In this document: piece after piece, positions 43,795 through 58,304 of the stretch
Layout: every line of letters begins with the position of its first letter
How positions within the stretch are numbered: position 1 is the stretch's first letter
Source: Incurvaria masculella
Taxonomy: Eukaryota > Arthropoda > Insecta > Lepidoptera > Incurvariidae
Length of the DNA stretch: 64,000 bases
Direction of reading: 5' to 3'
Assembly (NCBI GenBank): GCA_946894095.1
Contig: OX335663.1
Location: 2,480,001 to 2,544,000 of the forward strand
Notes under the pieces: model-generated
Database searches by the model: none
What the model was told of the DNA's origin: nothing
The model's input: the letters and a program-made list of their open reading frames with translations, nothing else
Made by a program: the position numbers and the translations under genes

Positions 43795-44612
43795 TAATAT
43801 ACAGGTGATTTTTTCATGTGTGCGTTCATGGCTAAATCCGAAACTATACATACTTTAGACTTTTGAGAACAAACCGTTTCTCAAACTCATTTCTCTGCCG
43901 CACCGCCGGAATATACCGGCGGGTGTCATTCCTCAAACCGATAGTCCGCAAATCCGCTGGTATGGTGCCTCGCTGAGCGTGTTTTCGCGAGGTGAGGTGT
44001 ATTTGGCTTTTCTAAACAACTTTTATCCTAGGTTAGCTTTTCTGAATACCTTTGGTCTGTCAGCACAGCTACCCATATCGGTTTATCATTAAAAAAAATA
44101 AAAAAAGCGAAATACACTCAAAGTAGTCATGGAGCCGGTTTTGATAAAAATTAAAACTGCATTACTTCCTATTTTGAAAAGTATTATTTTGTTGCCGTAA
44201 ATCGAACTCGTTTTTTGAGAAAAATAACGTATCCTGTATTTATTGGACCAGCCAATAGTATCGCTCGTAAGGAAAAAAAATTCTTACGGTAAACTCAAGG
44301 GAAACAACAATTGTATTTTATTGTTCTTAAATTAGTTAACTTAACTAAGTAATCAACTGATCAATAAGCTCTTTAATTTAGTTTGCCGAATATATTTCTC
44401 ATTATCGACAATGTTCGTTGGTGCAATAATACAGTACCTACGTGTTATTTTTCTCAAAATGAAAGGGTTTGATTCCTAACTGGAAAAAATATAATAAAAA
44501 ATCTAAAAAAGCCCTTTCAGTTTTTACCAAAATCGGTTTGAGGTTTTTAATTTTTTCTTATAGTTTCGGATTTGGCCATCAGGCACACTTTAAAAATTCA
44601 CCTGTATACTAT
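43795..44612. mobile_element. long-TIR element enclosing a LINE 3' end
   Basis: TATACAGGTGATTTTTTCAT with GCTAAATCCGAAACTATA (43795-43850) is matched by the complementary text at 44558-44612 (TATAGTTTCGGATTTGGCCA ... TTCACCTGTATA). A TACAGGTGA-type end bordered by TA suggests a Tc1/mariner-like non-autonomous element. The interior holds a LINE ORF2 fragment (43853-44080) and AT-rich DNA. Confidence 0.6.
43853..44080 (+). pseudogene. LINE ORF2 3'-end fragment
   Basis: CTTTTGAGAACAAACCGTTT, CTCATTTCTCTGCCGCACCG and GCTGAGCGTGTTTTCGCGAG match 41020-41220. A deletion removes the RIWNCLP codons. It starts at the inner edge of the left arm of the surrounding long-TIR element. Confidence 0.6.
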
Positions 44613-45176
44613 AATTAAAAATATATTCCATCGATATAATACACGTGTTAGTTGAAATTCATGGTTTACACAGACGAGTATACGACTTAATATAATTTTG
44701 ATCGCAGAGAAGCAGATTTTGCGTGCAGGGCAAAATCGAATTAGCTGAGCCCCACACTACCTATGTGTTTTTGAATAAAAAACATCAGTGCCCTCTGACC
44801 CATTTCTACATGTATTAAAAATAAGATGTCATTGTTAGATCTGGCTTTGTGGTAAGCCAATAAATAATTATGATATTTGTATTTCAGCTGTGTTTTAAAT
44901 GACTACGCGTAAAAAGGTTATGACTGACCGACGGACGCATAATGTAGAAACACCAGTAACAGTGCACTTTTTTTTATATTCGTTAATCCAATGTTCTGCC
45001 CCCACAAAATGCGTTCGGCAAGCGTCGTTGCTTGAAGCAACTTTAATTATAAAAAATCTTGCTATGCCGATGACACAACTCATTCAGCTGTCATAACTGA
45101 GAATATTTAAACTATATTTTCTTGTATTACACATTGAATATGAAATAAAATGAATTAGTATAAATATAAAATCTCT
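44613..45176. other. no gene recognised
   Basis: Intergenic DNA downstream of beta-tubulin B. No feature beyond AT-rich sequence. Confidence 0.45.
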
Positions 45177-45182
45177 TTTATT
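45177..45182 (-). terminator. candidate polyadenylation signal, beta-tubulin B
   Basis: AATAAA on the minus strand, 455 nt after the gene B stop codon, following the conserved 3' UTR block. Position fits a 3' UTR of about 0.45 kb; not proven. Confidence 0.45.
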
Positions 45183-45305
45183 ATACCAATGTAGGATTTG
45201 TTGCATTCAAAATAGATTTACATTCATCAGTTTTTGCAATGCTGAATTTCGGAATAAACAGCGTTACACATTAAATCCAAATAAATTATTGATTACAACA
45301 ACAAG

Positions 45306-45336
45306 TCAGCCTTATTTTGTAAAAAAGATCTTTTTC
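45306..45336 (-). promoter_or_regulatory. 3' UTR block conserved with beta-tubulin A
   Basis: In mRNA sense AAAAAGATCTTTTTT, four bases, then AATAAGGCTGA. This is the counterpart of 22661-22690 at a similar distance from the stop (about 300 nt). Conserved while surrounding 3' UTR sequence is not. Confidence 0.45.
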
Positions 45337-45636
45337 CTTAAACCTAGTTTGTAAAATTGGATCACAAGGAATAGCAACATTTTTTTTCGGAAACATTTAC
45401 TGAGACTTCTTGAAATAGATTCACAAACAACGACTCATCGTCGGTTAAATCGACAAAATGCACAATTAATAAGAATATATAGTTTTTAACATAAAAAGCT
45501 TAGGTTTCTTCAAGATCGGCGATAGATATATCAAAGTTATTCCACATACATTACATGTATACCAGTAGATTCAGAAACAAGATACATACGTTACAGAATG
45601 GCAGTTTGTGTGGGTTTGTTATTCCTTCGAGAAGGT

Positions 45637-47004
<1,368 letters not shown>

Positions 47005-49560
47005 TCAGTCCCGCTAAACGATTATCAATATTATTGAACGCAGAGTCAGTCAACGCTGGCCCCAAGATTCACAAGTAATTGCGAATCCTTTTAAGGAATC
47101 TTGCTGGAACTTTATTTTTATTACGGTAGAAGCCCGGTGACAACTTTCAAACCGGTCCAAGGTGCCGCTTCGCCAGCGAGCGAACCTCGTATGTACGATA
47201 CAGGCAACCACAACTCTTGGATTATTTAAATATTCAGCGATGCCTTATCTGGTAAATGCTTAAAATGTATCATCCCACTTAACTGTGACTAAGATATTGG
47301 AAAGGGGGAAACGAACGTATCAATCAAGACAGCAGACGTCGATAAATCTAGACGGCCTCTCTTAACGTCCCACGTGTATGTTAAATGGTTGATGAATGTA
47401 GGAGGCGCCGCAATAGACTAGCAACTAGCAATGAACAGAACTAGCTTCAACCGAGTAATGCTATAACAATTCACTATTTTATAAGCGACGCCTACAGTTT
47501 CCTCTCGCTGTGGGATTATCATAGGGCCTTATCTGAATCAAAACTAGTTTTTGTGATTGATCGACTGATACCTGCAACATAATGCTTTTTGTTGAGTGTT
47601 TTGACTTTTAAATTTAATCCCTTCTATTGTGCTTTCACTTCTATGCACGTTGATTTAATAATATGAAAGGCATGAATGGAAATTCTTCCAAGATGTCAAG
47701 TAATAAATCCTATGCAGTTTATGTTTTCTGGCGAAGTAAGACGAAAACGGTTAAAGAGGTCAATTTCCCAACGTTCATCAAGTTCAATGATAAAGAACTG
47801 ACAGGACAGTTACATCTTAAGACGAAAATAATTCATACAAGGAGTGTTCTGCGCTTGCGCAACAATGGAATGATTTATCACCGACATGCTCAATGAGGTT
47901 CACCTCGGGCCAGACGGCCGACGCCCACAGCCCATATCCGTAGCATAAATGCTTGAATCGTTTTAGTCCACTTAAAGGTAAGATTTACTTTCGTTTTAGG
48001 AAGAGCTTGATAAGTTTAGTAGTAGTTATTACGTATTCGAAATAATATACTAATTATTCAGATGTGTTGCTAGAATTCGGGTTAACCATGTGGCTGTACC
48101 TCGTGTCTCTTACGTGTTACTTACTTTATTGTTTTAAATCCCCATCGCACTTCAGCCAGTTTAGCCTAGCTCCTAATCCCTAGTCACCCAAGTCCATATG
48201 TGGAAACTTTACCAATGATTGTACAATCTCCGCTCTAGTCAATTTATTTTCGATGACTCGCGGTTGCGGATCGAAGCGCGCTATCGCTTGTCGCCCACAC
48301 CCCGCGCCATGTTTGCTCAGACGCCATATAAGCGGAGAACGCCACATTTGGTCGGCATCAGCGCGTATTCACGTATGGTTTCGGGCCACGAATTATTGTC
48401 GATACGGGCTTGGAATACTTTAAGTCGTGAGTGCTTTAAAAAGGAAAGATAACATGGATCCGACGTAAGAGTGGGACAACTTGCTAGTTTTATTGCATGA
48501 TGAAATTAAAACGTTTGCAAATAGGATGCCGTCATGAACTAAGGGAGATTAGGGGACTCGAACTAGTAGTGTCAGGGATACGACTTACTGCTTATCTTAC
48601 CATAGGTAAATACGGATGTTGGCCAAATAATAAGCAACGATAAAAATCGATACCACCAATAAACAAGAATTACATAAATATTCAATCAAATTCTAACTCA
48701 TTCAATTAGAGATGCTAGAGTGAGAAATCATCAGGCGAGTTTTTGCTTGCAGCTTGAAATTAGTTTTATTAAATTCGAACGCAGCTACTATATTGGCTGG
48801 CTGCCATTCCAATTTTTCAAATTGACTCTACAGAAGAGGGAAGGTTAATACGTTTTTTGAACTTAGATCGTCTCCTTATAAGAATCGTTTTCAATTCTTA
48901 ATCCACCCACTATCGAATTGACGAATATCCCTATATAATCATAATATTGGTTCCACGAATGTCGGTGAAATCAACATTATTAATCTATGATATCACCAAA
49001 TATATCCTAGAATATTGATGAAAGGTATGAGCGCGCCTTTTAGTCCCCTTAACCAGTAACGCAACGTTTATGGTCAAAGTGAGTCATTTGTTTGCTTGAC
49101 TGCTTAAACCTCAGGGTCTCAGAGTTCTCGCAAGATTACGTCAACTCCACACGACCTACCGAGCCTACACGCTCATGTAAATTTATGTATAGCTGTAGTT
49201 ATGCACCTACAACTACCAGTTAGATTCTGTCGCAGGTTTTCTGCGAATCGTTGCATTTGAGCTGGCAACACACGATACTAATGTGGCTTTTCGCAGTATT
49301 GAGAATGTCAACATGCGATGTTTGCCGAGACGAACGTGATGTGAAAGCGAAAATATCTGGGTGGATCTATCGTTGGCGAAACATTTGAAGGAATCGACGC
49401 GAGCATGGTACACAAATATGCAATATAACGATTATTAATAAACACAAATTCAAACTCCCATTTAGTGATCTTTTATCATCATTTTAAATGAACTTACCAA
49501 ATAAAACAGATTATTATTACAGTTTGTTACAAATTGTTTTACAAATCAGTTAGAATTTGG

Positions 49561-49653
49561 AAACCCGAACTACAAATGACGCCCCGCACGGACACTCCCC
49601 GGATGCCCTCTAAACTAGGACAACCACAAACCCGGACGCATGGCAACCCTAAG
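49561..49653. repeat. truncated hAT-type MITE
   Basis: Matches the right half of 18295-18514 (CCCCGGATGCCCTCTAAACT and the end ATGGCAACCCTA). Left half and left target duplication are absent. Confidence 0.7.
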
Positions 49654-49734
49654 AAAGATGTTCCATGGTGAAGTATAAAAAAAAGTCTTTGTCGTTTTGT
49701 TTTGATAAATTAACTAGCATCCATGATATACCCC

Positions 49735-49950
49735 TTTTGTATTTATTTACATACACATTTTAAGAGGTGTATATCACGAACATTACCTAATTTAGCAAAA
49801 AAAACAAAAACGTAGCGAAAGTAGCTCTCAGTTGATTTATTGAATGTAGGTACTTAACAAAAAAAAAATTTATTAATACGACTGTAGAAACAGGCACGAG
49901 CCATTGTATGGAACTTGATCATCTCATTATCATCTTAAATAGGTATGAAA
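49735..49950. repeat. half copy of ACGAGCC foldback
   Basis: CAGGCACGAGCCATTGTATG and GATCATCTCATTATCATC, preceded by AT-rich text, resemble the right half of 43290-43550. Confidence 0.45.
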
Positions 49951-50445
49951 GCAGAGGAATCGGGGAAAATATGAATGTTAATATATAAAAAAAAAAGAAA
50001 ACGTTAAGTCTTACTCGTGAGTGTCCACTGACAACAATGTACGTAACAAGATACCCACGCCACGGGGGCAAGAAAGTATTCGTGAGAAGTAAGATGTGTC
50101 TAGCAATGGCGGATTTACATTAGCGATAATTGGGAGACAATCATCAGAAATAATCGATTTGCATGGTGAAGTCACATTGGAGAAAATAACAAGATAGGTA
50201 TGATGCTAATTTCAAATTTGATACCTAGTGACAGGTGTTATTTTCTATTAAAAACTTATACATTTACATCAATATAAAAATAACAACATTATAAGTTTTT
50301 TCACATGTTTTATGGTTGCGCCAATTTATTACTAATTTTCTACTACTTTGCTACTTGATTTTTTACCTTAAATTGCGGAGGAAAATCAATATTTTTGGTA
50401 TAAAATTTGGTTGGGATCAGCCTATCAGTCTTTTTAGGGAAGTCC

Positions 50446-50904
50446 CAGTTGTCACCTAAATTGGCGTTTACGGCAAACCGATCGACTGGCGTTTTCAAAT
50501 GTATGGAGAAATTGAAGAACGCGCGCAGTGGGCATTAATAATAATAATAATAATTTATTTAAATCAGGTGCATTGTCCCATTGTCACATTGTAAATAATA
50601 TTAAAACTAAGTTACACATTAATAAAATCCTTATAATAAATTCGTCCCAAAATTAAGCGAACTATCATTTGCGTATCGGAGTTTGATTTGACAGCTTACT
50701 TAACGTTGCCGTAAATACGTCGACGTTGCCGTTTACGTCCACTTCGCGTTTTCATACAAATCGGAAGTCCGAGTTTGACTTTGACAGCTTGAAGAAGTAA
50801 AACCACAGAATATCTAGTAAAAACTTGTATGGAGTTTGACGTTTTTACCGAACACGCCAGTCGATCGGTTTGCCGTAAACGCCAAATTAGGTGAGAACTC
50901 AGAC
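50446..50904. mobile_element. GTCTGAG foldback MITE with inserted retroposon
   Basis: The family blocks are complete from CACCTAAATTGGCGTTTACG to AGGTGAGAACTCAGAC. They are broken at 50535-50655 by about 120 bp that begin with a (TAA)n run. ATTAA occurs at both junctions, where the uninterrupted family has GTTAA once, consistent with a short target duplication. Confidence 0.7.
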
Positions 50905-51439
50905 TGACCACTCAGGTATTGAAACACTGGAAAGAAGTTTAATTTCTGTACTCAAAGATCGACGTCAATACAAGTCTCGAAAGATCTCGGGTTTATCTAT
51001 ATTCCCAGTGCAACAAAACAAAAATATGGGTAGTGACAAGGCAGAGGGCAAACTTGTTATTTGAGGCGAATTAAATACAATCAAAATAAATAGTTGCAAA
51101 GGTCCCGGCATGGCATTCAACAAGGCATGGGTCGGTCGTGAATATTTATCTGACCGAGCGAAGCGTCTCCGTTTTAGCTTGAGCAAAAATGCTTTCGAGT
51201 GCCTGTCCGGCGTCCAGCTGTTCTCCTCTACTTGCATCTCTCAACTGATTCTAATGAAATTTTGTAAGCAGGTTTGATAATTATATGGATTTTTTGGTCG
51301 ATCCCGTTTTTGGAACTTTTTCAAAATGGCGGAGCCATTTCGAATGTTTAAAAGTTTAGGTATTTATTTGCAAAGTATGCAGTGATAAAATACGAAAAAA
51401 ATAATAGTTTTGTTTTAAGGTGCGCAGCGAACATTTTTT

Positions 51440-51696
51440 AGGGTTCCGTACCCAAAGGGTGAAAACGGTGTCCGTCCGTCCGTCCGTCTGTCACAGGGCT
51501 GTATCTCATGAACCGTAATAGGTAGGCAGCTGAAATTTTCACAGAGTGTGTATTTATTTTGCCGCTAAAACAAAAAATAGGTAAAATAAAAAAATAATAA
51601 AAATTAAAGGGGGCCCCATACAAAAAACATGATTTTTTGGTGTTGATGATACGGAACCCTTCATGTGCGAATCCGACTCGCACTTGGCCGGTTTTT
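51440..51696 (+). repeat. TTCCGTACC dispersed repeat
   Basis: A 257-bp copy. The ACCCTATTACTAAGCCTCC segment normally following AAAACGG is deleted. It ends CACTTGGCCGGTTTTT. Confidence 0.82.
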
Positions 51697-51826
51697 CAAT
51701 TTTAAGCTATGCAAAGACGGACTCGCAAGAGCGCTACAACGCAGAGAGCCCCTACTTTTAGTAGCGAGTTCGCCTCAACATAAAACAATCTAACAATAAA
51801 TGCCATATATTCCTTATTCCTATCTA

Positions 51827-51950
51827 TCGTATTCAGAGTTGGCGGACTAACTTTAGCACGCGTATTAAGGTCGCACTAAACCGGTTTTTGTATGTTGCTA
51901 GTCCGGTGCTAATCTCGTACTAAGTTTTGACAGGTTCCCTCTGAATACGA
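51827..51950 (+). mobile_element. short CTGAATAC MITE, copy 2
   Basis: 124 bp with inverted ends TCGTATTCAGAG and CTCTGAATACGA. It contains CTAGTCCGGTGCTAATC and GTCGCACTAAACCGG. Related to 15718-15821. Confidence 0.65.
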
Positions 51951-52325
51951 CTGTATATGCTTATAATACTCGACGCACCAGCGTTAAACGGCGCGTGTGA
52001 ACTCCGCCAGCCCCGTCCAAGCGGCGGGAAATTCCGCCATTTCTAAAACCGCTCACTCGGGCTCGGCAAGAGCGCGCACAATGCCATCTTTGTCTAGCCG
52101 ATTTCTATGTCCGTCTCGTCATGTTCGGATGAAAGGCCGCTGAGAAAGTGGCTGTATTTAATAAAGCTATCGCGCACGGTGAGTGTTGACAGACTGGTGA
52201 ATGGTTGAATCATTGTTGTCTTCGATGGTGACGGGTGTTCAATCAGTCGTGGCTGGCTTATTTGCTTCGAACCACTGAATATTGAATATGGCTCATCAAA
52301 GCAATAGCGCTTTTGGCATATCTCT

Positions 52326-52885
52326 TAGACTAGGAGGTGGCGACCAAAATGGTAACGATATCGTCAATGGCTGAAACTGGGTTCACAGGATAAAGACCAA
52401 CCCTCTGAAGCTAAATGTGTCAGTCTGCCTGTGCCAAGTGGTTGCGTTTCCTAGATAAGGCGCCTGAAAAAGTAGTTATGGTGACCAAAAATATTTATGA
52501 TAAGGTAAATGGCTGCAAATAACGAAGCATGAAAGTATCAGTGCATACTTGCTTAGCAATGCCAAAACTGAACAAAGCTTTGGTTGCATTTCGTAGTTAT
52601 AGGCGATTTAGGTTGCAGATCCAACTTTAGGTACATTTAAGTATTTAACTAATAAACTGACTGGTTATTGTTGTATAATTAATAGATATCAATGTTTCAA
52701 GACAATCAGTATATTCATCAGCAGGTACATACCAACATATATTTTATATAGTCAATCTAGATAACGCAACCACTTGGCATAGGCAGACCGACATATTTAG
52801 CATCAGATGGTTGGTCTCTAACATGTGAACCCAGATTCAGCCATTTACCTTATCGTGACCAAAAATGTCGTGACATCCCGGAATA
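52326..52885. mobile_element. TAGACTAGGAGG foldback element, copy 3
   Basis: A 560-bp full copy, close to copy 2 in length and order of blocks. The left TIR has GGTGGCGAC in place of GGTCGTGAC. Confidence 0.78.
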
Positions 52886-53039
52886 TCTATGATGCAGTTC
52901 AGAGATGGTTTATTGCTAACTTTTCTCAATGAACGCATTTCTTCTGCATTTATTCTGCACTCGTGCCTCTTCTTCCGTGATATCTATTTTTAGTAGTTAT
53001 TCAAGTAGGTACCTACTTATGTCATTTCATCTATTCGGC

Positions 53040-53342
53040 CAGCGAGCATGGAATGATGGGGGCAACAACCGAAACTCGTTTGTATGAGGGCGGCGCGTAG
53101 CCACTTTTACGTACAATGGACGGAGCACCAGCGAGAGTGTTCGCTTACTACTTATTTTCTCGAGTTCCAATCACCCCTAAGAACTTCACAGGGCGTTATT
53201 TGGTGCATAGATCATTCGACGTTGCTTGTCCCGAATTCGTTAGCGAACTAACTACAGCTTGACGTTTTCCCCAAACTCGTGGCTACGCTCTGCCGCCATG
53301 CGAATGAGTTTCGGTCGCTATTTCCGTCCTTCCATGCTCGCT
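53040..53342. mobile_element. hAT-like MITE (CAGCGAGCATGGA termini)
   Basis: 303 bp with perfect 13-bp inverted ends CAGCGAGCATGGA, extended by GTAGCCAC/GTGGCTAC and AAACTCGT/ACGAGTTT pairings. Flanking 8-mers TATTCGGC and TATTTAGC match at 6 of 8 positions, consistent with a decayed 8-bp duplication. Non-coding. Confidence 0.65.
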
Positions 53343-55935
53343 GTATTTAGCTGACTAATGCTAATAATATCAAAATGCATGAGAGGAGTTGAAACGTTTT
53401 TAATTAGCCTCCACAATCACCAGAAGGTACGACACCCCCCGAAGAAACAGTCGTATGGCTTGGCTACGAAGCCAAAAGAGAAAGAAACCTGACACAACAC
53501 CAATACGGTAAGAGCGTAATCGAACAGACAGAAGCCATATTGTGCGGAGTGCCTCTTTCGGCGGGACACTCCAAATCTTTTTATAGCTAAAGCCGGGATC
53601 ACACTGCGCCGCCGCGCCGACACGGGCCACGGCCGTCGACCGAGGACGCGCACGGTTCAACGGCCGACATCGTACACCATGGCCGACGCCAGCCGACACT
53701 CTTATCTGCTCGTAGTACGTAGAGGAAGCGTCTCGAGCTGTTTTATAGCATACTATGAAATGTTTTGTAACTACCGCTCGATGCCTTTGATTTTCGGATG
53801 TCGCATTCTAGAGCAGTGCAGTGGAACGTTTAGTAAATGTAGTGGAGTACACCATGTCTGGTTATTAATTATAGTTATTATAGATATATATTATTCCTTC
53901 TTCAGGCCAAAAGCAGGTATTTATTTAAATTTTAAATTTGTCACTAACCAGAGATTGTGCACTCCGCGCAAAACGAATGGTTAACAGTTTATTTGATTCT
54001 AAGCGATTTGAAAGAATAGGTACTTGGTAATTTAATTATTTTGAGTCACGTTTTATATATGCAATAATATTGTAATACAATGTTATTGGTGGCTAACCTA
54101 TACTTACCTGTTAATACTAAACACATGCTCACCATGAGTCATATTACTTACATTAGCCTTTCCAAGAAAATGCGTGTTAGTGCAAATAGTTTATATCAAA
54201 GCATAACAAGTCGTTGCTGTAAAGTTTACTGCTTGGCAATTTTATATTACATACATATAAGTTCTAGCAACAATAATAAGTAGCTTATTTTGAAATGACA
54301 TATAGTAAAAAAAACTTTTAACAGAGAAATGATATTTACTCAGCTACGAATAAAAAAAGGTACCGATATTCTCCACCTCACCAGTTATTAATATTATAGG
54401 ATTGTTAACTTTTCAAACAGTTAGAATATTTGCTTCCAAACGTGGATTCCTCTATTCATTTTCATCGCGTTTCTAATCTTTCTCCCCATCATACAAGCGA
54501 ATGAAGCGAGACCAGCTTTGGCAAAGTTCGGGGTCAAACCAACAACCTCATTCAGTCAATCAAGCCTACGAGCCTACAAGTACCTGTTCTATTTAGGGAG
54601 GTGGCTCGTCAGATAGACCACAAGTCTATCGGTGACATCAACGGTCTTGGCCATTTGAATAATTTGCTCGATATGTTTATGGTCTGTCCATTAACTACTC
54701 TTGAATTTAAAATACCTCCAATATGCGGTCATACATCCACAGTGCCATTGGGTCTACATATAAGAACATAGATAAATATGAATAAACACGGAATACATTT
54801 ACAAGCCCTTAAACATTTTCTTTAAAAGTTTGTTGAATTTGTTTTTCGAGTTTTCGCAACAGTTGTCGAACATTTTTTTTTAAATATGGCCTCTTGAATC
54901 ATCTCTGAATATACAAAAGCCTTTGCACAATCGCACGCGCATGAGAACGTGTGTAATTGTATTATAAATTAAATGTTTATACAATAAAATGTATTATATT
55001 GAGTTTACCTACAGTATTTTGAAGATACATTACACTTGTTGAATTATTAGTTCCGACGCTGGGATCCATAGATGCCAACGTGAAGATAATAACAGAATGC
55101 AGGATGTCAAACATCCAGATGACTCTGACACTAGGAATGTTGGTCTGACTAACGCCGAAACAAAACGAAGAATCTGGTATGTAGCACACATTGATAAATC
55201 ATGCGTTTCAGGAGAACACATTATTAGCCGACTATATAAATGACTGGTAGACGGTGCTATGTAAATTACTATGTGTGAAAAAAACGATCCGAAGAAATTA
55301 ACATGCACACACATACCGAATGTGTGTTTCGAATGATCTAATGTTGACGCAGCTTGTGGCGGGCCGAAGCTAAACTCTTGGAAAAACCCTTGGAAAGCCG
55401 CGTCAGTTGTATTCTGAATTTTTCATCAATATCTTGCGTTTGAAAGTTATGGGTCTACAAGAGGGCAAACCTATGTAAAGGCAAAACATTTATTTAGCAA
55501 AGGAAAGTAGGTATATTACAAAAAAAAGGCAAGTGATGAAACGATCGCGCGGCATATATTTGATATTTTTATGATATATATGATTTTGATATATTTATGT
55601 AAACTTAATTTTTAAGTTACAAGTTGTGTCTTACAAGATATAAGATTTTAGGTTAAACATCATAATTTTGGTATACGGTAGCAGTAGAGATTTAGAAAAT
55701 GATCAGATCGTCTAGTTATGCTGTTCAAAGGTTCAAAGACCTACTGCAAAAGAGTCTGTATTATAACGTTTTGGTACTTATTATATTCTAGTCACAATAC
55801 AACTAACTACCTAGTTGTAAAGGCTGCAATACCACAAAGTTATAGAAAACGTCATATCATAACCCATACAAACATAACACGCATCACTGACTGATCGATG
55901 TTTTTATAATTGGGTCTTGTATTAAATTGCCTTTC

Positions 55936-56479
55936 TTAAGGTGGCCCAACCCGCTCATCTCCCCATACAAAAGGGGAAAGAAGATCACGCCTATATTTCT
56001 TGTTAGAGATCCAAAATTTTGCTCAAAATAGCTTTATTTGATTGAACTAAATGTCTGATGACCATTGACATTGTAAAATTGTGTTTGGTTTCCAAGTTAT
56101 AACGTCCGAAAGTTTTTCGCGCGTTTTATACAATAACTTTGGAGGTGGATTACGCAATGATAAAGTAAGAACATCTTAAAAAGATTAGTCATCAGACATA
56201 GCTTATTTAATAAAGATTTCTAATCTATTTGGTTTTTTTTAGATTTTTGACTATAGCGGTCGTGGTTTACTTTTAGCTATAAGTCGTTTTGAAATTAAAA
56301 TTTTCGTAAATCTTACCAAATCATACACTATGCACATTGTCTTTTTTGTGGACAGGTTGCATCTTCCTCATCACGGGGCCTGTCTTATTCTTAGGAACAG
56401 AGAAGGTCCCAGAGCGCAACAGCACGGTTTTGTACCGTGCCCGCAAATGAGTTGAGGCCGCCGGGTTGGGCCACCTTAA
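55936..56479 (-). mobile_element. TTAAGG MITE, copy 5
   Basis: 544 bp, inverted relative to copies 1-4, in the beta-tubulin B intron. Flanks TTC and TAT. Confidence 0.86.
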
Positions 56480-58304
56480 TATCAGATCATAAGAACCATG
56501 GGCGGTACCCAAACGACGACAAATTTTAAATGGTTTGAGAAAAGAGTTCTAATTTTACTTTGGTGCAAGTAAGATAAATTAACCGATCAATTGCATTTTT
56601 AAGTAATGCAACGGACATTCACCTTAAACGTCAAACTACAGAAGGCAAGATCTATAAATAAATCTTGGCCCAGTTTCAAGAGAAAGTAAAGTGCATGAAT
56701 AATGAGAGCCGAAGTGACTAAAGTGAGGTGGGCTTCCTTATCATTCAATCATTAAATGTAAAATTAAATAAACATAAATGTGCAGTAAATAAACATAAAC
56801 CCTCCTCAGTGTAAATAGGACGTCTAGAACTTATTTAATTTTAAGTTATTAAGTAATTTTAGTAATTAAAAAAACAGTATATTTTCAACTTCTCCAATAT
56901 CTAAATATAAAATGCTGAGATCGTACACACTTTGATTGAAGAAAGAAAACAAATTAATGGATACAATAACAGAGCAGGTGAGTGCAAAAAGTAGAGCGCA
57001 TTGATTGCAGATCACTGCGAAATAAGAAAACCGTCCGGAGGTCAGACACAATGAAGAGAGATCACTTTCTCGTGACTTCGGTATCCATCATAACTCATAG
57101 TTCGCTCTAGCAACTCGGATTGGACCGAAACGAATTGTGCCAGTAATGACCGCGAACGCCTTTAATTTTGGACGATTGCCTGTGGCTTAGCTTGTGGTAT
57201 GTAAGTGTGGCGGAGGTATGTAATATCAATTTACATATACAATCACACTGCTTCCGGAGGAATAGACAGAGATGACAGAGCACCACTGCGAGATTCCTTT
57301 GCTTCCACACATATCTTTTCACACTTTATTAATGTCATGGTTGTTTTAATAAGCCGCCCTGGCACATCAGTATCACATCACACCTTCAACCCGTTTTGCT
57401 TAAATTTTTACCGACTTCGTTTTGATCACTAATTTACTTTACATGAGTAAACCATCTCGTCATCCTTCTCAATTCGCCTTTTATTTAGTTAACAATGATG
57501 TTAACAAAAATATTGCTAATCTAACACATAAAATATAGAAAGGATCTCAAGAAATACATACCTTATTCAAGATGAACATTAAATATCATTTGGGGTGAAA
57601 GATAAAAAAATACAAGAACATAAAATGGAAGCTTAAAAGTAAATCAGAAAGCAACGGACCTAACTGCGGATTAGTCGTGCCAACAATGGAGACGTTTTGC
57701 ATATAATATGAAGAGAAAATTACTGCAATTATAAAACCATCTGTCTCCCAGGATGGAAACTGAGTTCAAGCCATAATCTCCATCAGTTCCACTTCACCAC
57801 TGATTCAAATTTAAAATTATATCCAGTCATATTTTTTATGCACCATCTCTAAACCGTTACATGTACCGGTCAACTGCACAAAATATGGGTTATTAATGTA
57901 TTTAGTCGGCTCCGACAGTCTATATGATACATATTTAGGTGGCACGTATAGAGCTGCCCAATTAACTAGATATACATCGCCAGCGAGCTCGGACCATTGC
58001 AAGGGGAAGCCAGCCGAGACAGCAAATTGTAAGTTATTTCTAGTTGCGAGTTTACATGATAGGGTCTTTTATAGTTTATGTAAAACATTACTTTTCTGCT
58101 TTTGTATAATTTCTGGCTGTCTAATTAAATACCAAAAGCAATCAACAAATATTGTATTTTGTGTACAGTGAAACAAAGGTATTTATTTTTTATGTAACAT
58201 ACCTATATGATCTGGTGAAATTCGTGCAGTGCACCTGTCATGTTCGCAGAGAATAAGCTAGATTACTTCAACACGATAATAAGAAAAAAATTAACAAAAA
58301 AAAT

